DNA of 64,000 nt from positions 124,001 through 188,000 of the forward strand of contig OZ246946.1 in the NCBI GenBank assembly GCA_965232015.1, read 5' to 3'. The notes under the pieces were generated by a model, which ran no database searches, was not told the origin of the DNA, and saw nothing but the letters and a program-made list of their open reading frames with translations. The translations under genes and the position numbers were made by a program. The DNA is from JAJEAO01 sp963667635 (lineage in GTDB: Bacteria; Acidobacteriota; Vicinamibacteria; Marinacidobacterales; Marinacidobacteraceae). Below, one piece after another: positions 56,110 through 64,000 of this stretch; positions within the stretch are counted from its first letter, which is position 1, and each line of letters starts with the position of its first letter.

Positions 56110-56745
56110 ATGTTCGAAACGAGGTTCTCAGCAGTCGCGGCCCGTCGCACCCGGGCCCCGTGGATGCGAACGGCGGCGTTCGCCGCGCTCATCGTCGGAA
56201 TCGCGCTGGCGACCGCGGCCGTCGGGCTGGCGGCGGCCCGGAGCCCGGTTCCGGCGGGGAGCGTCCCCGGCGTCGAGGCCGTTCAGGACCGACGCGAGCG
56301 GGGTTCCGGGCCCCGCCGCGCCTGGCGGGATGGGCGCTCGCGCCGTCCGCGGGCCGACGGGTTCGCCCGCGACGACTTCGGTCGGTGGGGACGGCGGCTC
56401 GCCGAGGAGCTGGAGCTGACCGACGAGCAGCGCGACGGTCTTCGCGATGCGATCCGGGAAGTCGGCGACGCGCGTCGCGACAGCCGCCGGGCCATCGCCG
56501 ACGCCCAGCGCGCCTTCCGGCGGGCGGCGGCCGATCCGGATCGGACCGCGGACGAGATCCGGGCGCTCGGGGAAGCGCTCGGCCGGGCCCAGGCGGATGC
56601 GGCGGTGGCTCGCCGCGGCGAGCGCGAGAGGATCCTCGCGGTGCTCACGCCGGAGCAACGCGAGCGGGCATCCGAACTCCGCGAGCGGGCATCCGAACTC
56701 CGCAAGCGGGACCGGGATCGCCGCGAACGCCGGACGCGTCCTTGA
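56110..56745 (+). CDS. Spy/CpxP-like periplasmic protein
   Basis: After a membrane or signal helix (AAFAALIVGIALATAAVGLA), a basic linker leads into a helical region with the LTxxQ-type repeats of the Spy/CpxP/CnrX family: LELTDEQRDGLRDAI near residue 100 and LTPEQRERASELRERA near 180, separated by a charged helix. The C-terminus repeats RERASEL and is very Arg-rich. The protein probably acts as an envelope chaperone or a metal or stress sensor. ATG 56110 is preferred; a second ATG at 56164 is closer to the hydrophobic helix. Confidence 0.75.
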   Translation: MFETRFSAVAARRTRAPWMRTAAFAALIVGIALATAAVGLAAARSPVPAGSVPGVEAVQDRRERGSGPRRAWRDGRSRRPRADGFARDDFGRWGRRLAEELELTDEQRDGLRDAIREVGDARRDSRRAIADAQRAFRRAAADPDRTADEIRALGEALGRAQADAAVARRGERERILAVLTPEQRERASELRERASELRKRDRDRRERRTRP

Positions 56746-56799
56746 AGATCAGATTCCCGGCGAGTGCCGACTAACAGGGACCCCGCTCCCGCTGACGAC

Positions 56800-59700
56800 C
56801 TACTCCCGCTCCTCGCGCCACCGGTCGGCATCCACCGGTTCGCCGCCGTCGGCTGACAGGCGGCCGTTCAACTCGCCGAGCCGGTCGCCGAGGAGGGATT
56901 CGAGCGTGGCGAGGTGCCCGTCGAGTTCGCCGGTGAGTTCCTCGAACACCGCGTAAGCGCCATCGGTGGGCCGGGCATCACCGTTTTCGACGCTGCGCCG
57001 CAGCGAGGCGAGCCGGTTGTTCAGCCGGATGGGAAAGTTCAGCGGGTCCTGGTTGCTGCGGTTCTTCGTCTGGTAGAGGGCTACCTCGACCTCGGTCATC
57101 GCTTCGATCAGGGCGCCGCCGTCGGCGCGCACTCCCTGATCGTTCGCGCCTTCGAGTCGGTCCTCGAGCTGGAGTCGGACGTCCCGGATCTGGATGACGG
57201 CCTCGTTGGCCCGTGAGGTCTGATCCCGGATCCGGCTCGCCAGCTCGAACTGCTCCACGAGGTCGGCCGTCGTGATTCCGACGAGGCGCGGATCGGCGAT
57301 CAGCTCCAGTTCGGTGGATTCGCGGACCCCGGCGGCTTCCACCGTCACCGTGTAGGTTCCGGGAGGCGCCTTGGGGCCGTTCGCCGCCTGGGCGCTCCAC
57401 AGGATCATGCCCTCGAAGCCGACCGCCCCGGCGTAACGCCCGTTCCAGACGAACCGGTTGAGACCGCGCCCGGTCGTGGGCGCCGACGACTGACGGGTGC
57501 GGAACCACGAGAAGTCGGGAGCCGCCTCCCAGTCCGGTTCGGCGCCCTCGAACCGGTCCACCAGCGTTCCCGCGGCGTCGTGGATCTCGACCGTGACCCG
57601 CTCGACTTCCTCGGCGAGCCGGTACTGGATCGCCGCGTCCTGAACCCCCCGAACCGCCCGCGATGGCCGGAAGACGGCCAGCGTGGCGTTTCGGGACGCT
57701 TCGGTCATCTGCCGGAGCGGCTCGATGTCGTCAAGGATCCAGAACCCCCGTCCGTGGGTTCCGAGGACCACGTCGCTGTCCTTCACCACCAGGTCGCGGA
57801 TCGGGGTGTCGGGAAGGTTCAACTGGAGCGGCATCCACGAGTCCCCTGCGTTCCACGACGCGTAGGCCCCGTGCTCGGTGCCGAGGAACAGGAGGCCTTC
57901 CCGGACCGGATCCTCCCGGACCGCCCGGGCGAAGTGAGTCTCGGCGATCCCGTCCACGATCTTCGTCCAGGTCTGGCCGAAGTCCGTCGTCCGATAGACG
58001 TAAGGGGCCCGGTCGTCCACCTGATACCGGTTCGCCGCCACGTAGAGGACGCCTTCGGAGTGGGAGGACTCCTCGAGGATGCTCACCCGGCTGAACTTCG
58101 GCAGATCCGGTGGAGTGATGTCCGACCAGTTCGCTCCGTGGTCGCGGGTGACGTGGATGCGACCGTCGTCGGAGCCCACCCAGATCGTGTCCAGGTCGTG
58201 TCGGGACGGGACGACCGCGAAGATCGTGGCGTAGATCTCGGGGCCGTTCATGTCCATCGTGATCAGCCCGCCGGTCTCGCCGAGCGTCTCCGGGTCGGCG
58301 TAGGTGAGGTCGGGGCTGATCTTCGTCCACGACTGCCCGTCGTCGGTGGTCACGTAGAGGAACTGCGAGCTGGTGTAGAGCCGGTTCTCGTCGAGCGGCG
58401 AAAACACGATGGGGAAGGTCCACTGCCACCGGTCGGGCAACGCGCTCGCCGGCTCGCCGGAGAAGAAGCGGGGATAGACCTGAATGTCGCGGATCTGGCC
58501 GTTGGCGCGGTTGTAGCGCGTCAGGAGCGCGCCCTGGCTGCCGGCGTAGAAGACGTCGAGGTTCGAGGGGTGCTGCGTGATGTAGCCGCTCTCGCCGCCC
58601 CCGGCGTCGTAGTACCACCGGCTCCCCGGACCCCGAGCCTGCATGTGGTCCCATCCCTCGCTGGGGGTGCAGAGGGTGGTGTTGTCCTGCTGCGCGCCGC
58701 ACACGTGGTACGGGAAGTCGTTCGTCACGTTGACGTGGTAGAGCTGCGTCGTCGAGAAATCCTGGTCGGTCCAGGTCTCGCCCCCGTTCACGCTGACGTT
58801 CCCGCCGCCGTCGTTCGCATTGCACATCCGCATCGGGTCGTTGGGATCGATCCAGAGGTCGTGCTGGTCGCCGTGGGGCGGCCGGATCACGATGTCGAAC
58901 GTCTCGCCCCCGTCCACCGACTGGTAGAAGCCGGTGTTCAGGGCATAGACGGTGTCCGGATCCACCGGATCGGCGTAGATGCGCGAGTAGTAGAAGGCGC
59001 GCTGCCGCAGCTTCCGCTCGTTGTTCGTGAGCCGCCAGGTGGCGCCCTGGTCCTCCGAACGGAAGACGCCTCCCTCGGGGGCCTCCACGATGGCCCACAC
59101 CCGGTTCGGATTCGCCGGGGAGACGGTGACTCCGATCTTGCCGATGGGGCCCTCGGGCATTCCCGGGTTCGCAGTGAGTTCGGTCCAGGTCTCGCCCCCG
59201 TTGTCGGAGCGGTAGAGCCCGGAGTCGGGGCCGCCGCCCCACATCTTCCACGCCTTCCGGTACACCTGCCACAGGGTGGCGTAGAGCACGTTGGGGTTCG
59301 TGCGATCAATGATCAGATCGGCAGCGCCCGCCTTCGGGCTCACGAACAGCACCCGCTCCCAGGTGGCGCCGCCGTCGGTGGTGCGGAAGACGCCGCGTTC
59401 CTCGTTGTCGCCGTAGGGGTGGCCGAGCGCCGCCACGTACACGATGTCCGGGTTCACCGGGTGGATGCGGATGCGGGCGATCGCCTGGGTGTCCCGGAGT
59501 CCGACATGCCGCCATGTGGCGCCCCCGTCGGTGCTCTTGTACACCCCGTCGCCCTGGGTGATGCTGCCCCGGAGCTGGGTCTCGCCGCCGCCGATGAAGA
59601 CGATGTCGGGGTTCGTTTCGGCGACCGCGACCGCGCCGATCGAGGAGCTCGAGATCTGCCCGTCGGTCACCGGGAACCAGGTCGTGCCCGAGTCGAGCGT

Positions 59701-59946
59701 CTTCCACAGCCCGCCGCCCGTGGCGCCGAAGTAGTACTCGTGCCGTCGCCCCGGACTGCCCGTGCAGCTCAGGGAACGCCCGCCGCGAAGCGGTCCGATG
59801 TCCCGCCACTTCAGAGTACGAAGGTCTTCCGGCTCGGGCGCGAAGTCCTGGGCGGCCGCCTCGCGGGAAGCGAGCGGCAGCGCCAGAGCGACCGCCGCGA
59901 GGGCGACGAGGACGGGCCGGATGATGGATCGGCGGGGATCGGACAT
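56800..59946 (-). CDS. Secreted BNR/Asp-box beta-propeller protein (sortilin/VPS10-like), 1048 aa
   Basis: ATG 59946 opens a signal peptide (RPVLVALAAVALALPLASREAAAQ). Asp-box repeats of the S-x-D-x-G-x-x-W type recur along the first ~680 residues (KTLDSGTTW, KSTDGGATW, RTTDGGATW, RSDNGGETW, VTTDDGQSW, RTTDFGQTW), as in the two-propeller sialidase/VPS10-like proteins abundant in Acidobacteriota and Bacteroidota. A C-terminal Ig-like domain (PGTYTVTVEAAGV) and a helical tail follow. The substrate is unknown; catalytic sialidase residues are not apparent. The final helical part ends at WREERE. Confidence 0.9.
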   Translation of the reverse strand: MSDPRRSIIRPVLVALAAVALALPLASREAAAQDFAPEPEDLRTLKWRDIGPLRGGRSLSCTGSPGRRHEYYFGATGGGLWKTLDSGTTWFPVTDGQISSSSIGAVAVAETNPDIVFIGGGETQLRGSITQGDGVYKSTDGGATWRHVGLRDTQAIARIRIHPVNPDIVYVAALGHPYGDNEERGVFRTTDGGATWERVLFVSPKAGAADLIIDRTNPNVLYATLWQVYRKAWKMWGGGPDSGLYRSDNGGETWTELTANPGMPEGPIGKIGVTVSPANPNRVWAIVEAPEGGVFRSEDQGATWRLTNNERKLRQRAFYYSRIYADPVDPDTVYALNTGFYQSVDGGETFDIVIRPPHGDQHDLWIDPNDPMRMCNANDGGGNVSVNGGETWTDQDFSTTQLYHVNVTNDFPYHVCGAQQDNTTLCTPSEGWDHMQARGPGSRWYYDAGGGESGYITQHPSNLDVFYAGSQGALLTRYNRANGQIRDIQVYPRFFSGEPASALPDRWQWTFPIVFSPLDENRLYTSSQFLYVTTDDGQSWTKISPDLTYADPETLGETGGLITMDMNGPEIYATIFAVVPSRHDLDTIWVGSDDGRIHVTRDHGANWSDITPPDLPKFSRVSILEESSHSEGVLYVAANRYQVDDRAPYVYRTTDFGQTWTKIVDGIAETHFARAVREDPVREGLLFLGTEHGAYASWNAGDSWMPLQLNLPDTPIRDLVVKDSDVVLGTHGRGFWILDDIEPLRQMTEASRNATLAVFRPSRAVRGVQDAAIQYRLAEEVERVTVEIHDAAGTLVDRFEGAEPDWEAAPDFSWFRTRQSSAPTTGRGLNRFVWNGRYAGAVGFEGMILWSAQAANGPKAPPGTYTVTVEAAGVRESTELELIADPRLVGITTADLVEQFELASRIRDQTSRANEAVIQIRDVRLQLEDRLEGANDQGVRADGGALIEAMTEVEVALYQTKNRSNQDPLNFPIRLNNRLASLRRSVENGDARPTDGAYAVFEELTGELDGHLATLESLLGDRLGELNGRLSADGGEPVDADRWREERE

Positions 59947-60052
59947 CGGGGGGACCTCCGGAAGGGGCTGAAGGTCGCGGCGGGCGGACGGGACTCCCGC
60001 GCGCGGCGAACCCCGTAGGATACGGACGACGCCGCCGGCGCGCCCCACTTGT

Positions 60053-60078
60053 CGGAGCGCCGGACTCCGGTCCGGCAA
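60053..60078. repeat. Dispersed palindrome family B copy
   Basis: CGGAGCGCCGGACTCCGGTC followed by CGGC is one family B unit with a central G in place of A. It lies in the 185-base divergent gap before the gene at 60132. Confidence 0.75.
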
Positions 60079-60131
60079 TCGCCGAACGGAAGCGGTCGGC
60101 GCCTGGCGCGTCCCCACGCTACAGTCGCCCC

Positions 60132-60344
60132 ATGCGTCGGGAAGTCATCGCGATCATCACCGTCGGAGTGGGTCTGGCCGGTCTCATCCTCACGCTCGGG
60201 ATCTTCCTCGGCTCCGGGCAGCGTCAGACACAGGATCAGATCCGCCAGGTCCAGGAGCAGATTCGGGTACTCTCGGAACGAGTCGCCAGCCTCGAAACGG
60301 CGATCAGGTTCCTGCATCCGTCGCCCGCCTCCGACGCGAAGTAG
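60132..60344 (+). CDS. Small single-pass membrane protein with coiled coil
   Basis: The 70-residue protein has one membrane helix (IAIITVGVGLAGLILTLGIF) and a short heptad-containing helix (DQIRQVQEQIRVLSERVASLE). It looks like a membrane-anchored dimerisation peptide. No family recognised. It is between the BNR protein and the repeat-flanked flavoenzyme, on the opposite strand to both. Confidence 0.6.
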   Translation: MRREVIAIITVGVGLAGLILTLGIFLGSGQRQTQDQIRQVQEQIRVLSERVASLETAIRFLHPSPASDAK

Positions 60345-60402
60345 CGCCGGACTCCCGGAGCGCCGGACTGTCGGAGCGCCGGACTCCAGTCCGGCACCGA
60401 GC
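60343..60402. repeat. Dispersed palindrome family B, three partial copies in series
   Basis: The unit GGAGCGCCGGACT repeats three times, the last reading GCGCCGGACTCCAGTCCGGC, a perfect palindrome, followed by ACCGAG. It begins at the stop codon of the small gene and lies in the convergent gap before the flavoenzyme's 3' end. Confidence 0.8.
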
Positions 60403-60440
60403 GACGGAGCTGACCGGCGCTCCAGAGCCGTCGGCGTTCC

Positions 60441-61718
60441 TCACGGCGCGAACGGGGCAGGGTCCACACTCGGCGCCGCGCCCGCGGCGATTTCCGCGAT
60501 CAGTTTCCCGGTGCCGAGCGACTGGGTGAACCCGAGCATCCCGTGGCCGGCGGCGATCAGGAGCCCGCGCCGCCCCCCCGGTCTCCCGATCAGGGGCAGA
60601 CTGCTCGGCGTGAGCGGCCGGAATCCGGCCCACGCCGTCTCGTCGTGGAGCGGGATCTCGGCCCGGAGCACCTCGCGCGCGCCCGCGATCACCGCCTGAT
60701 AGCGCACCGGGTTCAGGACCGGGTCGAACCCCGCGAGTTCGAGCGTGCCGGCGAACCGCACCCGGTCGGCGAACGGGGTGATGATGACCTTGCGGTCCGC
60801 TACCGTGACCGGGATCGCGGGGGCCCCCGGGAACGTGCGCACGGTGGCGCTGTAGCCCTTGGCGGGCTGGATCGGGAGGCGCACGCCGGCGGTGCGGGCC
60901 AGCCTCGGAGACCACGCCCCGAGGGCCACGACGGTCTCATCCGCGGTCCGCTCCTGCGAGCCGCCGTCCTCGTCCTCGAACCTCGCGCCGGCGGTGGCGT
61001 CCCCGTCGGGGAGGAGCGCCGTCGCTCGGAGGCCGGTCTCGATCGGCACGCCCATCCGGTCGAGCACAGCGGCGAGCGACTCGGCGAAACCCAGGCTGTA
61101 GCCGTGGGCGTCCCCGTCGAGGAACAGCCCGCCCCGAACGGCCTGGTTCAGCGCCGGCTCGCGCTCGCGGACCGCGTCACCGGAGTGCGCCTCGACCGGA
61201 AACCCGCGTTGCTGCAGCCACGCCGCTTCTTCCCGCGCCTTCTCGAACCCGGAGTCGGTCAGGAACACGAACCAGCCTCCGCGCCGCTCGAAGAAGAAGT
61301 CGAGTTCCCGCCGGTCGAGCATCTCGCCGAACAGCCGGAGGCTCAGCCGCGAGAGCGCGGCGAGTCGATCGAATCCGGCCTCGGATCGGCCCCGGGTGGA
61401 TGCCCGAAGGAAAGCGAGGAGCCAGCCGGCGAACTCCGGATCGGCCCGCCACCGGATCCGGAACGGGCTGTCCTCGCGCCACATCCACCGGAGCGCCTTC
61501 CAGACCACACCCGGACCCGGAAGCGGCTGCGAGTGCGCCGGGCACAGGAGTCCCGCCGTCCCCCACGTCGCGCCGTGTCCGGGGCGGCCCCGGTCCACGA
61601 CGCGGACCTCCCATCCGGCGCGCCGCAGGAAGTACGCGCACGAGAGGCCGATCGCGCCCGCCCCGAGGACGAGCGCGCTCCGGCCCTTATCAGCCTGTGG
61701 ATAAAGTCGCGTGAGCAC
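60441..61718 (-). CDS. FAD-dependent oxidoreductase, D-amino-acid dehydrogenase (DadA)-like
   Basis: The N-terminal dinucleotide motif ALVLGAGAIGLSCAYFLRRA is followed by EVRVVDRGRPGHGATWGTAG, typical of DadA and glycine oxidase. Further DAO landmarks are ETVVALGAWSPRLA, QPAKGYSATV and the C-terminal GHGMLGFTQSLGTGKLIAEI. It probably oxidises D-amino acids or related imino acids at the membrane; the true substrate is not determined. GTG 61718 is used since it gives the usual short leader, but this start lies within the palindromic element at 61691-61833. Length is 425 aa. Confidence 0.85.
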   Translation of the reverse strand: MLTRLYPQADKGRSALVLGAGAIGLSCAYFLRRAGWEVRVVDRGRPGHGATWGTAGLLCPAHSQPLPGPGVVWKALRWMWREDSPFRIRWRADPEFAGWLLAFLRASTRGRSEAGFDRLAALSRLSLRLFGEMLDRRELDFFFERRGGWFVFLTDSGFEKAREEAAWLQQRGFPVEAHSGDAVREREPALNQAVRGGLFLDGDAHGYSLGFAESLAAVLDRMGVPIETGLRATALLPDGDATAGARFEDEDGGSQERTADETVVALGAWSPRLARTAGVRLPIQPAKGYSATVRTFPGAPAIPVTVADRKVIITPFADRVRFAGTLELAGFDPVLNPVRYQAVIAGAREVLRAEIPLHDETAWAGFRPLTPSSLPLIGRPGGRRGLLIAAGHGMLGFTQSLGTGKLIAEIAAGAAPSVDPAPFAP

Positions 61719-61833
61719 CGAGAGTGGCGAGGCGCCCGGCTGACCCAGTTCTCCCGGTGGGGGCCAGGCGGGATGCATCGCCGCTCGAGCCCCTACCGGG
61801 AGAACCGGGCCGCGTGACTTTGTCCACAGGCTG
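61691..61833. repeat. 143-bp nested palindrome with DnaA-box-like arms and block C
   Basis: Outer arms CAGCCTGTGGATAAAGTC (61691-61708) and GACTTTGTCCACAGGCTG (61816-61833) match with one mismatch. Inner arms TTCTCCCGGTGGGGGC and GCCCCTACCGGGAGAA form a second stem with one mismatch. The left arm carries TTATCCACA on the minus strand (61696-61704) and the right TTGTCCACA on the plus strand (61820-61828). It ends exactly one base before the DinB-like stop. Looks like a MITE-like or regulatory element. Confidence 0.75.
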
Positions 61834-62334
61834 TTATGGCCAGTCGTCGTCCGCGGACGGCCCATAGGCGCCCGGCACCGGGATCCCGAGCAGCCGGTAG
61901 TACACGCCGAGCTGCGCCCGGTGGTGGACGCTGTGGCTCAGGATGAAATGCCGGATGGCGGCATCGCGCGGCATCGCCGAGATCACCTGCTCCCCCATCC
62001 GGAGCTGCCAGGTCACGCCCAGGTGGTCATCCGAGCGATCCTCAAGGGCCTTCAGGAACGTGGTCCTCGTCTCTTCGTGTCCTGCGAGCAGGGCGTCCTT
62101 CGTGCGCCAGCTCGGCACCTGGTAGTCGGAGGTGGCGAAATCGAAGACCTCGGCGTCGAGGATCGTGGGCGCCCAGTTCGGCATGTCCACGATGTGGGAA
62201 GCCAGCTTCCCGATCGTCATGGACTTCTCGTGCGGCTTCCAGTCGGGCTGTTCGTCGGGGAAGCGTTCGAGAAACTTCCGGGTCATGTCGGCCTCGAGCC
62301 GGAACTCGGCGGCGAACTTCTCTGCGACCGTCAT
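61834..62334 (-). CDS. DinB-family protein
   Basis: The 166-residue four-helix protein has the metal-binding His triad of the DinB/YfiT fold: His in KLASHIVDMPNW (about residue 47), and the pair in LSHSVHHRAQLGVYY (about 134-139). Members include thiol-dependent S-transferases; this one is uncharacterised. The start MTVAEKFAAEFRLEADMTRK at 62334 is well placed. It is followed directly by the nested palindrome. Confidence 0.88.
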   Translation of the reverse strand: MTVAEKFAAEFRLEADMTRKFLERFPDEQPDWKPHEKSMTIGKLASHIVDMPNWAPTILDAEVFDFATSDYQVPSWRTKDALLAGHEETRTTFLKALEDRSDDHLGVTWQLRMGEQVISAMPRDAAIRHFILSHSVHHRAQLGVYYRLLGIPVPGAYGPSADDDWP

Positions 62335-62404
62335 GGACTTGACCTCCTCGCGGGCGGAACGGGTCGGCGAGTCTAGCCGGCGGCGCGGTTAGCATCCGCG
62401 CTTC

Positions 62405-63196
62405 ATGCGCGGCGCCTTCTTCGTCCTCGCCGGCGGCCTGCTGGCTGCGCCGCTCGCGTCGGCAGCCGATGGCCAGTTCCTCGCCCGGACCACGACCGTC
62501 GGTGGCCGCGAGTTCCGATGGCAGGTGTTCGCGCCGGCCGCCGTGCTCTCCGGCGAGGAGCCAGATCCTCCCGTCATCCTGTTCCTCCACGGCGCCGGCG
62601 AGCGCGGGACCGACGGGGAGCGCCAGCTCGAGATCGGCCTGCCCGCCGTCCTTCGCGAACGGCCGGACTTCCCGGCGCTGGTGGTCCTGCCCCAGGCGCC
62701 CCGCGACGCCTGGTGGGGCACCCCCGCGATCGAGGAGATGGCGCTCGCCGCCCTCGATGCCGCGGTGGCCGAGTTCGGGGGCGACCCGGATCGCACCTAC
62801 CTCACCGGTCTGTCGCTCGGCGGGTACGGGACCTGGGCCTTCGCCTACCGGAATCCGGACCGCTTCGCCGCCCTCGTCCCTGTCTGCGGCGGCGTGGCGG
62901 CGGCCCGTTCGCGGCTTCCGGTCCCGGATTGGCACCCGGCCGCGGTCCGTCCGGACGACCCGTGGACGGAGACTGCCGGCGCTGTCGCCCGGATCCCGAC
63001 GTGGATCTTCCACGGCGCGCTCGACCGTCGGGTCCCCGTGGAGGAGTCGCGCCGCATCGTGGCCGCTCTCGAAGCCGCGGGAGGCGCGCCCCGCTATACC
63101 GAGTACCCGGACGTGGCCCACCGGGCGTGGGTCCCCGCCTACCGCGAAGAGGGCCTCTACGAATGGCTCTTCGCGCAGCGCCGCCCGAGCCGCTGA
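62405..63196 (+). CDS. Secreted esterase / alpha-beta hydrolase (PHB-depolymerase-like)
   Basis: An N-terminal signal peptide (AFFVLAGGLLAAPLASAA) is followed by an alpha/beta hydrolase: oxyanion region LFLHGAGERGTDGE, nucleophile elbow YLTGLSLGGYGTWAFA (Ser ~136), the Asp region TWIFHGALDRRVPVEES and the His in YPDVAHRAWVPAY. The layout matches secreted polyhydroxybutyrate depolymerase/LpqC-like esterases. 263 aa. trmB follows after 19 bases on the same strand. Confidence 0.9.
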   Translation: MRGAFFVLAGGLLAAPLASAADGQFLARTTTVGGREFRWQVFAPAAVLSGEEPDPPVILFLHGAGERGTDGERQLEIGLPAVLRERPDFPALVVLPQAPRDAWWGTPAIEEMALAALDAAVAEFGGDPDRTYLTGLSLGGYGTWAFAYRNPDRFAALVPVCGGVAAARSRLPVPDWHPAAVRPDDPWTETAGAVARIPTWIFHGALDRRVPVEESRRIVAALEAAGGAPRYTEYPDVAHRAWVPAYREEGLYEWLFAQRRPSR

Positions 63197-63215
63197 ATTC
63201 GATCGCGTCGGACCG

Positions 63216-63872
63216 ATGGGGCGCAGCCACATTCGCAGCCGCCGGAACAGCGATCCCACCGGCTTCGGCTTCTCGCTCGAGGAGCTGCCGAACCCGCTTC
63301 CCCCGGCGGTTCTCTTCGGCGGCGAAGCCGAACGGAGGCCGCTGGAGATCGAAGTCGGCTCGGGGAAGGGGACGTTCCTCGTCAACGAGGGGGAGGCGCG
63401 GCCGGAGACGCTCTTCCTCGGGATCGAACGGGCGCGGCGCTACTGGTTGTTCGCCGCCGACCGCCTCCGCCGCCGGGAGCGGGAGAACGCCCGCATCCTG
63501 CGGGCGGACGCCGTCGAGGCGCTCGCTGCGCTGCCCGAGGCGACGGCCGCCGGCGTCCACATCTACTTCCCCGATCCCTGGCCGAAGCGGCGCCACGCCC
63601 GGCGCCGGCTGCTCCTGAATCCGGAGTTCCTCGCCGGGATCGAGCGCGTTCTCGCGCCCGGAGGGCTGCTTCGGGTGGTCTCGGACGCGGCGTCCTATTT
63701 CGCCGCGATCGACGAGGCGGTGGCGGGACGGAACCGGCTCAACCGCGTTCCCTACGAGCCCCCGGTTTCGGCGCGCCCCGGCGAGCTGGCCGGCTCGAAC
63801 TTCGAGCGGAAGTACCGCGTCGAGGGCCGCCCCATCCGCGCCCTCGCCGCCCGTCGTGTCGAGCCGCGCTGA
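63216..63872 (+). CDS. trmB: tRNA (guanine-N7-)-methyltransferase
   Basis: The enzyme methylates G46 of tRNA. The 218-residue protein has the SAM motif IEVGSGKGTFLVNEGEARP, LGIERARRYWLF, the diagnostic substrate loop YFPDPWPKRRHARRRLL and a C-terminal GSNFERKYRVEGRPI. ATG 63216 is used. It overlaps no other gene, and a hairpin-like ATCCACC/GGTGGAT at 63941-63961 follows before the window edge. Confidence 0.94.
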   Translation: MGRSHIRSRRNSDPTGFGFSLEELPNPLPPAVLFGGEAERRPLEIEVGSGKGTFLVNEGEARPETLFLGIERARRYWLFAADRLRRRERENARILRADAVEALAALPEATAAGVHIYFPDPWPKRRHARRRLLLNPEFLAGIERVLAPGGLLRVVSDAASYFAAIDEAVAGRNRLNRVPYEPPVSARPGELAGSNFERKYRVEGRPIRALAARRVEPR

Positions 63873-63940
63873 ACCCGCGGAACAACATCGATCGGAAACG
63901 GCAGCCGACAGGGGGTCGTGTTGGGCTAGAGTAGGCGCAG

Positions 63941-63961
63941 ATCCACCACAAGACGGTGGAT
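63941..63961. promoter_or_regulatory. Short inverted repeat before the last start codon
   Basis: ATCCACC and GGTGGAT flank a 7-base ACAAGAC loop. It lies nine bases before an ATG at 63970 that begins MILRRVHADL and runs off the window. It could be an operator or a leader hairpin; there is no poly-T so a terminator is less likely. Confidence 0.3.
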
Positions 63962-63969
63962 ATGCAACA

Positions 63970-64000
63970 ATGATCTTGCGCCGCGTTCACGCCGACCTCG
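63970..64000 (+). CDS. Start of an unidentified gene, truncated by the window edge
   Basis: The frame MILRRVHADL is open to base 64000. Ten residues are too few to assign a family. It would be co-directional with trmB after a 97-base gap. Confidence 0.35.
   Translation, partial: MILRRVHADL

Noticed and set aside
57580..60018. An 812-codon plus-strand ORF opposite the BNR protein
   Set aside because: The minus-strand protein has a signal peptide and repeated Asp-boxes; the plus-strand frame has no recognisable feature.
61691..61833. Replication origin, because of the TTATCCACA-type words
   Set aside because: Only two such words occur, there is no AT-rich unwinding region, and no dnaA, dnaN or similar gene is nearby.

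Overview
The window is about 64 kb of high-GC, gene-dense bacterial chromosome. Signal peptides, DUF481 and other beta-barrel-like proteins, a TlpA-type thioredoxin and AmiC/FtsK/UppP indicate a diderm cell. A CarD-type regulator, a giant BNR/sortilin-like repeat protein, DUF1028 and DUF3467 proteins, a Bacteroidota/eukaryote-like CarB and many dispersed GC-rich palindromes fit an Acidobacteriota or Gemmatimonadota-like lineage. That placement is inference: no rRNA gene is present.

Layout. 1-2.1 kb: the end of an AAA-ATPase/PD-(D/E)XK protein and a decayed RHH-PIN toxin-antitoxin locus. 2.3-10.8 kb: a type III-like restriction-modification locus, mod then res, both on the minus strand. It is disabled twice. 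mod carries an (AG)24 dinucleotide tract that currently puts its conserved C-terminal part out of frame. res is cut at codon ~602 by an IS1182-family element bounded by CTAG duplications; removing the element and one CTAG restores one 1123-codon reading frame. 10.8-15.7 kb: a translationally coupled envelope operon, uppP-ftsK-amidase, running directly into mod. 16.2-20.0 kb: rsmA, trxB, a TlpA-like thioredoxin and purA. 20.2-27.3 kb: tRNA-Lys, tRNA-Glu, ileS, gmk, a PLP aminotransferase and a second AAA/PD-(D/E)XK gene that has a palindromic repeat inserted in frame. 27.5-29.6 kb: an IS1634-like element. 29.7-34.7 kb: symporter, DUF1028 protein, threonine aldolase and a secreted protein. 35.0-39.3 kb: carAB. 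39.3-49.2 kb: an orphan coiled-coil gene between repeat clusters, a four-gene run (DUF481, S51-like, esterase-like, MalY-like), penicillin acylase, LarA and an FAH-family protein. 49.4-50.7 kb: HicAB-like and ParE/Phd-like toxin-antitoxin modules. 50.8-64 kb: ornithine cyclodeaminase-like, gpmA, acyltransferase, CarD, tRNA-Leu, Trm112-like, DUF3467, tRNA-Met, Spy-like, BNR protein, D-amino-acid-dehydrogenase-like, DinB-like, esterase and trmB.

Most genes are housekeeping or amino-acid and peptide metabolism. The most interesting material is the phase-variable, IS-interrupted restriction-modification locus, and a set of palindromic dispersed repeats that sit between genes, inside one coding sequence, and at one gene start next to DnaA-box-like words.
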